From: an uncultured Anaerolineaceae bacterium | GTDB taxonomy: Bacteria > Chloroflexota > Anaerolineae > Anaerolineales > Anaerolineaceae | Direction: 5' to 3' | Length of the DNA stretch: 63,015 nt | Assembly (NCBI GenBank): GCA_938020565.1 | Contig: CALIHP010000081.1 | Span: forward strand, 1-63,015 | In this document: one piece after another, positions 1 to 6,981 of the stretch | Layout: each line of letters starts with the position of its first letter | How positions within the stretch are numbered: the stretch's first letter is position 1 | Position numbers and translations under genes: made by a program | The notes under the pieces: model-generated | What the model saw: the letters and a program-made list of their open reading frames with translations, nothing else | Database searches by the model: none | What the model was told of the DNA's origin: nothing

Positions 1-587
1 AGCCCCGTCTGGTCAAGGAAATCGCGCATCTTCGCCTCTCTTGCACTAATTCGAGATGTATGAAGCCCGCTGTCGAAAAAGCCGAAAACACAGGTTTCAG
101 ATCGGTGTCATCGGCACAGGCGGAACGAATAGCCTTTCTGATGCTTTATTCCGATAGACGCGCCGATTGAATTCGATCGGGTCGACTTCTGTGACGATCG
201 TTCGTTTCTCCGTGCTGAGCGCTTTGCCGACGCTCATGACTGTTTCCCTGATTCGATTGTGTAGATGCAGAAGCAAAGCGAAATGGCCCATTTTTATCAG
301 GACTTGAAGGACGGGTTCAAATGCTCGCCAAATTGATCTGGCAAGCATTTGAAAGGCTGATGAAGCGTCTGCTCATTTTCAATGGTCAGGGTGATGTTGA
401 AGCGGACATCGTCTATCATAGGGAGTTCCTTTCGGCCTGGGTCAAAACTTATTGTAGGAACTTCCTGTTATTTTGTTGGCAATCGAGCAAATTTTATATT
501 GTTGATGGACTCTTATCTTGACTGCGGAAATTTGAAATGCAGCCCGGTCGTGACGCTGCCGCTGATCTGGAAGCATGAGGCATACAT
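1..587. other. Array-distal flank without a recognisable gene
   Basis: This stretch lies beyond the oldest (trailer) end of the CRISPR array. I recognise no protein in it. An 83-codon minus frame (97-348) is open but matches no family I know, and its start codon lies in the palindrome at 316-353. A plus frame starting at 321 also begins in the palindrome, so both are doubtful. It could be the remains of an insertion sequence or of a degraded accessory gene; the sequence alone does not decide. Confidence 0.4.
316..353. repeat. Imperfect palindrome (15-bp arms, 8-bp loop)
   Basis: The left arm is TTCAAATGCTCGCCA (316-330) and the right arm is TGGCAAGCATTTGAA (339-353). They are complementary except at one position. 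No T-run follows on either strand, so it is not an obvious intrinsic terminator. It may be a transposon-end hairpin (for example an IS200/IS605-like relic) or a protein-binding palindrome. Confidence 0.55.
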
Positions 588-1083
588 ATTTCAATTCACA
601 CCCCCACGCGGGGTGCGACATCAAGCAGGGTTATTGTACAGTCAACAAATTTAGAATTTCAGTCCACGCGCCCACGCGGGGCGCGACGCGGTGCAACCTC
701 AATCGCTTTTGTCACGTCCGGATTTCAATCCACGCGCCCACGCGGGGCGCGACTCGGCCTGTCGCGGTACCTGGGTCTTCCGGCCGATTTCAATCCACGC
801 GCCCACGAGGGGCGCGACCTGTCCCGTCGGAATGAACGTCATTTCGAGCGGTATTTCAATCCACGCGCCCACGAGGGGCGCGACTACCCACAGGTCGGAT
901 TACCGTCAAGTTCCGCCGATTTCAATCCACGCGCCCACGAGGGGCGCGACTCTGGCTCGCGGCTTCTTCAAATTCCTGCTGTATCATTTCAATCCACGCG
1001 CCCACGAGGGGCGCGACGTCGTCGACCGAATCGAAATGAAAAAGGATCGGAATTTCAATCCACGCGCCCACGAGGGGCGCGAC
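588..1083 (-). CRISPR. Type I-C CRISPR array, 8 repeats and 7 spacers
   Basis: There are eight 32-bp repeats at 588-619, 656-687, 722-753, 787-818, 853-884, 919-950, 986-1017 and 1052-1083. The seven spacers are 33-36 bp. Read on the minus strand, each repeat starts GTCGCGCCCC and ends GTGGATTGAAAT, the known I-C pattern, so the array is transcribed leftward with the leader at 1084-1243 beside cas2. The leftmost repeat (588-619) carries several substitutions, as expected for the trailer end. The three leftmost repeats read CACGCGGGG on the plus strand where the five leader-proximal ones read CACGAGGGG, so the array has two repeat versions by age. The crRNAs should guide the Cas5c-Cas7c-Cas8c complex and Cas3. 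Confidence 0.97.
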
Positions 1084-1243
1084 TGCAAATGTATAGAAAA
1101 ACCATACATTCGCATCGGTTATTATAGCTAAATGAACGAAAAAAGCAAGGTTACCAGGGACAAGTTCCTTATATTCAGCAAAAATGAGCCGAAGCGGCAT
1201 GGTGCGAATAAATGAATAATTTAATGTACGCTTACAGTTCGCA
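1084..1243 (-). promoter_or_regulatory. CRISPR leader with pre-crRNA promoter
   Basis: This is an AT-rich stretch between cas2 and the newest repeat. On the minus strand TTGCTT (1148-1143) and a perfect TATAAT (1126-1121) are 16 bp apart, which puts the pre-crRNA start about 30 bp before the first repeat. Directly abutting the first repeat is an imperfect palindrome, TGCAAATGTAT (1084-1094) and ATACATTCGCA (1104-1114), with one mismatch and a 9-nt loop. The palindrome may help position the Cas1-Cas2 complex or may affect the start of the transcript. Confidence 0.75.
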
Positions 1244-1534
1244 CTAAAAGATTAGCGGTCGATCGACATGGATTCCTTTTTCAATACCGACATGCTCTAT
1301 TTTAGTCTCGTATTTATTCCCCAGGTAATAAAACCGGAGACTATCCATATTAACATCAATAATTTTTGATAGATCATGCTTTAGTTTTACAGCCTGAGCA
1401 TTGTCAAGAATACACTCAAAAACAGAATTCTGAACCCTCGATCCATAGTTTACACACATTTTTGCAACTTTACGCAGCCTTTTTTTTCCCTCCGCTGTTT
1501 CCGTGTTGACGTCATAAGTAATCAGGACTAACAA
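1244..1534 (-). CDS. cas2: CRISPR-associated protein Cas2
   Basis: The 96-residue protein is of usual Cas2 length. It begins MLVLITYDVNTE, the ferredoxin-like first strand with the conserved aspartate at residue 8, followed by the usual NYGSRVQNSVFE segment. Cas2 forms the dimer that bridges two Cas1 dimers in the spacer-integration complex. It is the last gene of the cas operon, 11 bp after cas1, and the leader starts right after its stop. Together with cas1 and cas4 it forms the adaptation module of this I-C system. Confidence 0.97.
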   Translation of the reverse strand: MLVLITYDVNTETAEGKKRLRKVAKMCVNYGSRVQNSVFECILDNAQAVKLKHDLSKIIDVNMDSLRFYYLGNKYETKIEHVGIEKGIHVDRPLIF

Positions 1535-1545
1535 GACTTTTCATC

Positions 1546-2574
1546 CTATTTCCATAGGAAGGGTGGATATGCGTCAAGATCGCCGCGTAGATACCGTCCG
1601 AGAAGCATCGCCTGCGCAAAAGGGACAAGGCCCCATTCTATCTTTTCTTTCAGGAATGGGTGTTCCAGTGTGTCCTTTTTTCGATTTTGCCATTCTGCAA
1701 GGACGGTTCTCCTCGAATCATCTTTCATCAGAACAGCGCCATTCTCTTTTTGAATGAAATCTTTTCCGTTGATGATTCGCTTATTGATTAACGACAGGAC
1801 AAATCGGTCGGCGACCGCCGGGCGCAGCTCCTCCATCAGGTCCAGCGCCAGCGATGCTCTGCCGGGACGATCTGCATGCATCATGCCAACGTATGGGTCT
1901 AATCCGACTGTCTCAAGCGCCGACGCTACAGAGCTCGTTAACAGCGAGTAGCAAAAGGATAAAAGTGCGTTGACTTTATCCATCGGCGGACGGCGGCTCC
2001 TACCGAGGAAGACGAAATCTTTCTTTTGCTGAAGAATCAGTTCGTCGAAGATTCCGAAATAAACTCTGGCGGCTTCTCCTTCTTCTCCACGGAGCTGATC
2101 TTTGTCTTGCGTGGCCATGACGCGATTCATCGCTTCTTTTAGAAAACCGGACGCTTTTTTCAGCGCTTCAACGTCTACCTGCATTGGATGGTCGCGCGTT
2201 GCGCGTTCTAAAACCCAACGTGCGTTATAAATTTTTCCAAGAATGCAATTTTTTGCGATTCCCAGACTTTCTTCGGAACTGGCGATCTGATGCTGCTTCC
2301 TGCGAAGAAGGACGTTTCCTTTCGTCTTTCCGATAATTCTGGCCAGAAAACGGCCCTGCGGCGTCATAAAGCAGAGAGAAATATCCCTTTCCGCACAGGC
2401 GCCCATCAGCGCCGGGCTCGCCCCGCGGTACCCGAACGAAATAATCTCTTCCAGGTTGTGAAGCGGAACCCTGCCGATTTCTTTATCTCCGTCGATGATA
2501 ACAACATTTTCCCCGTCAAGGGAAAGATAGCCTCCTTCAGAACTGACGTAAAGGACATTCATCAGCTTTCTCAT
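1546..2574 (-). CDS. cas1: CRISPR-associated endonuclease Cas1 (type I-C)
   Basis: This 342-residue protein is the integrase that inserts new spacers at the leader-repeat junction. The N-terminal beta-rich part begins MRKLMNVLYVSSEGGYLSLDGENV. The helical catalytic domain shows the conserved glutamate in GEEGEAARVYFGIFDEL (about residue 165) and the histidine and acidic residues in GMMHADRPGRASLALDLMEE (about 230-250), the three metal ligands of the family. Its start overlaps the end of cas4 by 4 bp, so the two are translationally coupled. No truncation is visible. Confidence 0.97.
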   Translation of the reverse strand: MRKLMNVLYVSSEGGYLSLDGENVVIIDGDKEIGRVPLHNLEEIISFGYRGASPALMGACAERDISLCFMTPQGRFLARIIGKTKGNVLLRRKQHQIASSEESLGIAKNCILGKIYNARWVLERATRDHPMQVDVEALKKASGFLKEAMNRVMATQDKDQLRGEEGEAARVYFGIFDELILQQKKDFVFLGRSRRPPMDKVNALLSFCYSLLTSSVASALETVGLDPYVGMMHADRPGRASLALDLMEELRPAVADRFVLSLINKRIINGKDFIQKENGAVLMKDDSRRTVLAEWQNRKKDTLEHPFLKEKIEWGLVPFAQAMLLGRYLRGDLDAYPPFLWK

Positions 2575-3239
2575 GGAACGTCATCCTCCTGAAGCTTATC
2601 GTGAATGAATTTATTTACGCTGCTCGCTCTTTCGAGCTCCGGCATGCATAAATCGATCAGAGAACATCCGCGGCATCTTTTGTGGGTCTTGACCTTGGGC
2701 GTATATCCGCGACTGAAATATTGATGCATTTCAGCAATGACATTTTCAGCTTCCATGCGTAGCTCATCCGTAATCGTGATTCTCTCTCTCCGTCGCGTCG
2801 AACCATAAAAAAGCGCTCCCTCTGAAACCCGGGCGGAAAACATCTCCTCCAGACAGAGCGATTGCGCGATTAGCTGCATAACGTCTTCTTTCCCAACTTT
2901 TGGTTTACCTTTTTTATACTCAACCGGATAAATCGAATAGGTTCCGCGATGCCCATGGAGACGAATTCCGTCCGGCGATTTCTGAAATTCAACCACGTCG
3001 CATTCGCCGCTGAGCCCAAGCCGCTTTGAAGAGACTGGCAGCGCACGTATAACAATTGTGTCATTGCGCTTCTCTGCTAGGTAAGGATCATGTGCGTTTT
3101 CATGCATGATTTCGCCCAGAATCGTGTGATAATTTTCAGTCCAAAGCTCTTCCAAATGGATTAAAGCCCATTGCCTCTTGCAGAAAATAAAATGCTGAAT
3201 GCTTGAGATCATTAAAAAATCATCTTCCGCATACGTCAT
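2571..3239 (-). CDS. cas4: CRISPR-associated exonuclease Cas4
   Basis: Cas4 is a RecB-family nuclease with a 4Fe-4S cluster that trims prespacers and sets PAM-dependent orientation with Cas1-Cas2. I chose the ATG at 3239 (MTYAEDDFLM) because AGAGGTG stands just before it. That gives 222 residues. One cysteine sits in HFIFCKRQW near the N-terminus and three in CRGCSLIDLC near the C-terminus, the four cluster ligands. The RecB nuclease motifs are visible as GECDVVEF and YPVEYKKGK. A strong hairpin terminator separates this gene from cas7c. Confidence 0.96.
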   Translation of the reverse strand: MTYAEDDFLMISSIQHFIFCKRQWALIHLEELWTENYHTILGEIMHENAHDPYLAEKRNDTIVIRALPVSSKRLGLSGECDVVEFQKSPDGIRLHGHRGTYSIYPVEYKKGKPKVGKEDVMQLIAQSLCLEEMFSARVSEGALFYGSTRRRERITITDELRMEAENVIAEMHQYFSRGYTPKVKTHKRCRGCSLIDLCMPELERASSVNKFIHDKLQEDDVP

Positions 3240-3303
3240 TTTTTCACCTCTTTTTGGACCGAACACGATCCATCAGAAATCATAAAAATAAAAATTTTTC
3301 AGG

Positions 3304-3358
3304 TTCTAAAAAAGCCGGTTAGCTGCTGATATACAGCTGATCTCCGGCTTTTTTAGAA
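3304..3358. terminator. Bidirectional intrinsic terminator between cas7c and cas4
   Basis: The arms TTCTAAAAAAGCCGG (3304-3318) and CCGGCTTTTTTAGAA (3344-3358) are perfectly complementary over 15 bp, with a smaller inner pairing AGCTG/CAGCT. A GC core followed by six T on either strand makes it a terminator in both directions. On the minus strand it would stop or reduce transcription from the interference genes into cas4-cas1-cas2. Confidence 0.85.
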
Positions 3359-3372
3359 AAGTGCGCAGATTG

Positions 3373-4263
3373 TCAGATTAAATCAATGATCTCAGGCTGA
3401 CATACAGTATCAGGAGTCGGAATTTCATAATCAAAGAAGCTGCGCGGCGTTTCGACCTTAGGTGCAGGCTTCAGGGATCGCTGAATCATAGCGGATGTTT
3501 CTTTTGGCATCTTTTCAGCATGCTTCCACCAATAGACGCGGCAGACTTCGCAGGTGCCCGCCGGACGCGCCGATGACTCATCATTTACAAATAGTGTACA
3601 GAGCGCTTTTTTGATTTTCTCTGCGTCCGCATCGCTGAAGCCGGTCTTTTCAGCAAGCTGGCAATTAATACTGCCGCGGATGATATAAAGGCCGAATCGA
3701 ACGAAGTGTTTCATTCCCATCGTATCAGAAGCTTTCCCGCTTTTTCCACCTTCGGCGTTTACGCTTTTTGTGATCTGCTGATCAATAATTTCAATCGGAT
3801 CGACGCTGACTGCCTGCTGAATTGAAATCGGACCGCGGACGCCAACCGAAAGCTGACTGCCGCTTTCGTCTTCATCGCCGGCTTTTTTCTTGTTATTTTT
3901 GAATGCAAAAACCTGTCCAAACGCTCTGACGTCGATCCATTTTTCGCATGCTGTTTTTGCAAATCGTTCCGTGTCAGCGTCTTTTCCTTTTTTTAATTCA
4001 GCTGCTAAGTCCGGATCGCTGGAAGCCCTGTCAAGAAGACTTCGGTAGGCGTCGGTTTCTCTTCCGTCGCTCTGGACAAAAATGTTTTCTCCGAAATCCT
4101 GAAGGCGATTCCGAATTTTTCGCTTAATCGCGACATCCGAAATAACCCCGAACCCATCATAATCTTCGCGCGGACGGTTCCCATTCAACGGATCGCCATT
4201 AATATTCGCTCGGGTCACGGAAACAATAGCCGCGAAATCAATTTTGTTTTGTAAACTGTTCAT
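3373..4263 (-). CDS. cas7c: Type I-C Cascade backbone protein Cas7c (Csd2)
   Basis: The 296-residue protein belongs to the Csd2/Csh2 family of RAMP proteins that polymerise along the crRNA. The N-terminus shows the typical FAAIVSVTRANINGDPLNGNRPR segment with its RNA-binding loop. Further on are the family's conserved blocks: VGVRGPISIQQAVSVDPI at about 145-165 and the tail with DYEIPTPD. It follows cas8c by 12 bp and is the last gene before the terminator at 3304-3358. Length and layout are ordinary for I-C. Confidence 0.96.
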   Translation of the reverse strand: MNSLQNKIDFAAIVSVTRANINGDPLNGNRPREDYDGFGVISDVAIKRKIRNRLQDFGENIFVQSDGRETDAYRSLLDRASSDPDLAAELKKGKDADTERFAKTACEKWIDVRAFGQVFAFKNNKKKAGDEDESGSQLSVGVRGPISIQQAVSVDPIEIIDQQITKSVNAEGGKSGKASDTMGMKHFVRFGLYIIRGSINCQLAEKTGFSDADAEKIKKALCTLFVNDESSARPAGTCEVCRVYWWKHAEKMPKETSAMIQRSLKPAPKVETPRSFFDYEIPTPDTVCQPEIIDLI

Positions 4264-4275
4264 TATGAATGCTCC

Positions 4276-6231
4276 TTAGTTAATATCTTCTGACTTTTCT
4301 GTATCTGGCTCGACCTGTTTTTTATCGTTGGACTTTTTCAGCGCTTCGCGTTGGCAGTCGTATCCAAGCAGGAACCTTCCGTCCAGTGGTTTCTTATCTT
4401 CAAACGCTCCCTCATCAAAAAGCCCTTCAACTTCTGCGTATAAATTCTTATAAAACTCTCTTGAGCCAGGCCTGAGCTGATTCAAATGTACCTGCGTGCT
4501 TTTACGAATAAGTTCCCAGGTCCGGAACGGGGTTTGCGAAAACTGGCGCATGTACCGTTCCGCATTCGTAACCCTGGTTTCGCCTTGATCAAACGTCTTC
4601 CGTTCAATCTGTTCCGCGATGGCCAGAAGTCGACCGAATAGATAGTTTCGATTTGTGCATTTTTCATCAAGAATCATGTTGTATTTAACTCCTTTGTCCC
4701 AATAGTATTTTTTTACCAGCGAACATGCCGTATGAAGAACGTGCCGATAATTCATTACATTTTCATAAGCTACAGGATTAGCGGCCTTCGCCGCGACCGT
4801 TTTGACAATATCAGGAGGAATCCGTCTTCCTTCAAGGATGCAAGGCCGCAGCCTCTCAAAAATCGAAACGAGCATTGGCGTTTTGTCGCCGCTTGATCGT
4901 AAGCCCAAGCGTTTCGACTGTTCCGTCCCATAAACCGCCTTGGCGATTTCCCTCAAGGACGGCGCTCCTTCGTACTGAAAATATTTCCTGTTTTTATCAA
5001 AACTGTCATGCCTCCAGCAGCAGCTTTCCTGCCATTTTTGAATATTTGACAAATAAACCGAGGAATCAAGCTCCTTGAAATACGTAATTGCCAATCGTCC
5101 TGGCGACGCGCTGTCCAGCGCAAGAATAACCATTCGTGAAGCGTCGTCGATCTGTTTCATGTATCCATCTAACGCCATGTTAAAATCGTTAGCGGTTACA
5201 TAGTTGGTATCCGTCGATTCTTCCTCGACTTCTCCAAAAATATCTTCTTCGACTTGATTTTCAAGGATCCCCAACGAACCGTTATAAAACTTTGGCAGCG
5301 TAAGGAGACTGCTTTCCCACGTGACGACGCATACCCCATCGCGCGAATATCCTTGGCGACGGATAATCCATTTCAAAGCATTATGAATTTTTTGCGACGT
5401 TTCATAACCCACCGAAACAGCCTCGTTATATCCGGTATCAGCGTCTTTGGTGAAAAATCTTCCCCGATAAGAAAAATTGGAGGAGTCATTCGATGAAATC
5501 AGGCTGGCTTTCGTGTCCCATTCTCCGCGAATCTTGACAGGATTTGTCTTTGCGCTCAGAGCCCGATCCCCAGTAAAATAACAGAGATCTGTTGTTTCAG
5601 CTGTGGACAAATGAAAATCTAAAAACGACTTCTGAATACCTTTGTCGAGCCATGTCGCTGTCTCCATATCCAAAGCGTTCGCAGTATAAACCCGGAACCT
5701 TACAAAAACTTTATCCAGCGTGGTTTTCTGAATTTTTACAGTATCCGATAAATTTTTTGCGTCTTCGGGAGAAATAACGCCGGAGCGAATCAGGTCGGCT
5801 ATCAGAGATTTCTTTTCAATGTAGCGAAGCAACGCGCTGATTTTAGCGTTTGATGGATCATATAAATGCCAGCTTGATAATCTCTCGAAATAGGATTGAA
5901 ATTTCTCGCGGGATTTCCTGTTCCCCTTCGACGATTTAACGAGCTCGGTATAATCCCCGGCGACATATTCTAAACTGTCGCATAAAGGAAGCGCTTTTAT
6001 CCCGCTGGTCCTTCTATCCGGATACGGTACGATCGTCCGCGCGCTTTCTGAGCTGATTTGAATTGCGTTTATGAATTCGCCATCTTCATTAATGGTGACC
6101 TCGATCTGAGCCTTCATCGTATCATACCCCGGCGGCATCAAAACGAGGATATCCTTCCCCCAGCTTTTAATCTCGCCAGCTTGATCTTTATTCGCTTCAT
6201 ATAAGGCGCTAAGCGCTGTTATCCAACTCAT
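4276..6231 (-). CDS. cas8c: Type I-C large subunit Cas8c (Csd1)
   Basis: The 651-residue protein is the large subunit of the I-C interference complex, responsible for PAM recognition and R-loop formation. It begins MSWITALSALYEANKD, the characteristic Csd1 opening, and continues with the blocks LPLCDSLEYVAGDY and CYFTGDRALSAKTNPVKI found across the family. In many I-C systems an internal start in this gene also makes the small subunit Cas11c; I cannot fix such a start by eye here. Its ATG overlaps the stop of cas5c by 4 bp. Confidence 0.95.
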   Translation of the reverse strand: MSWITALSALYEANKDQAGEIKSWGKDILVLMPPGYDTMKAQIEVTINEDGEFINAIQISSESARTIVPYPDRRTSGIKALPLCDSLEYVAGDYTELVKSSKGNRKSREKFQSYFERLSSWHLYDPSNAKISALLRYIEKKSLIADLIRSGVISPEDAKNLSDTVKIQKTTLDKVFVRFRVYTANALDMETATWLDKGIQKSFLDFHLSTAETTDLCYFTGDRALSAKTNPVKIRGEWDTKASLISSNDSSNFSYRGRFFTKDADTGYNEAVSVGYETSQKIHNALKWIIRRQGYSRDGVCVVTWESSLLTLPKFYNGSLGILENQVEEDIFGEVEEESTDTNYVTANDFNMALDGYMKQIDDASRMVILALDSASPGRLAITYFKELDSSVYLSNIQKWQESCCWRHDSFDKNRKYFQYEGAPSLREIAKAVYGTEQSKRLGLRSSGDKTPMLVSIFERLRPCILEGRRIPPDIVKTVAAKAANPVAYENVMNYRHVLHTACSLVKKYYWDKGVKYNMILDEKCTNRNYLFGRLLAIAEQIERKTFDQGETRVTNAERYMRQFSQTPFRTWELIRKSTQVHLNQLRPGSREFYKNLYAEVEGLFDEGAFEDKKPLDGRFLLGYDCQREALKKSNDKKQVEPDTEKSEDIN

Positions 6232-6968
6232 GATTCCGACTCCCCATTGAATTCTGTTAACCCGGTAAAGTTAGATAGATTCTCTCCAAATTTTTTGATT
6301 TTCAATTTATGCAGATATCGTTTATCTTTCTCTGGAATATCTTCTGGCGCTGGAAACTCGATCACGCCGCGCGTCATCGTCGCTCGAAAGAAACGCAGCG
6401 TCATTCGCCCTTTCTCAGCCTCGGTTATCGCTTCGTCCGGATACGTAATCCCATGGAACATATAACCCTGCGCAAGCTCTTCAATATCATCGAACGCGCC
6501 TGCTCCTTCGCCAAAACTGCATGGACTCACGTCGCCATGGCATTCACGCGTACCCAAAAAAACGTCCCGCCGACCGCCCCGCTGGATCATTCGTTTCGCA
6601 ATATTATGATGTTTATTCTCGTTTCGATCCTGGATAAGCTCGGGACGATTTTCATTCCAGATAAAATGAGCCTGGACCTGATAACGTACGTTTCTGAGAT
6701 AGGTGTAAAGCGAAAGATCGTTCCCGCCATTATAGTTCTTCGTCCGGATTCCCTCCGATGCGGTTTGAATCGGATTCATCACCCGAAGCGCGTCAATAAT
6801 CCAAATAAAAGTGGGCTTCCAATATACAGAAGAAATAATTCCTTTCAGCGCTTCATACGTCGGGACATAATAGCTCGTTTTTTCTCCTCCGACACGGGTA
6901 ATCGGATCTGAAAACAAAGCCCGATCGCCAACAACCTCAAACTCGACGGTATTCCGTTTTTTTTCCAC
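6228..6968 (-). CDS. cas5c: Type I-C Cas5c (Cas5d) pre-crRNA processing protein
   Basis: In type I-C this RAMP protein replaces Cas6: it cuts the pre-crRNA in the repeat and then caps the 5' handle in the complex. I place the start at the GTG at 6968 (VEKKRNTVEFEV) because AAGGAGG (6983-6977) stands 8 nt before it. The ATG at 7010 would lie inside cas3. The protein has about 246 residues. TVEFEVVGDRALFSDPITRVGGEK is the diagnostic N-terminal block. A Lys-His pair in ENKHHNIAKR is a plausible counterpart of the catalytic Lys-His of the Bacillus halodurans enzyme. Confidence 0.94.
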   Translation of the reverse strand: MEKKRNTVEFEVVGDRALFSDPITRVGGEKTSYYVPTYEALKGIISSVYWKPTFIWIIDALRVMNPIQTASEGIRTKNYNGGNDLSLYTYLRNVRYQVQAHFIWNENRPELIQDRNENKHHNIAKRMIQRGGRRDVFLGTRECHGDVSPCSFGEGAGAFDDIEELAQGYMFHGITYPDEAITEAEKGRMTLRFFRATMTRGVIEFPAPEDIPEKDKRYLHKLKIKKFGENLSNFTGLTEFNGESES

Positions 6969-6981
6969 GCCTGCATCCTCC

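Noticed and set aside
575..1131. Plus-strand open frames coding for repeated FNPRAHAGRD-like peptides
   Set aside because: They are translations of the CRISPR repeats and spacers, not genes.
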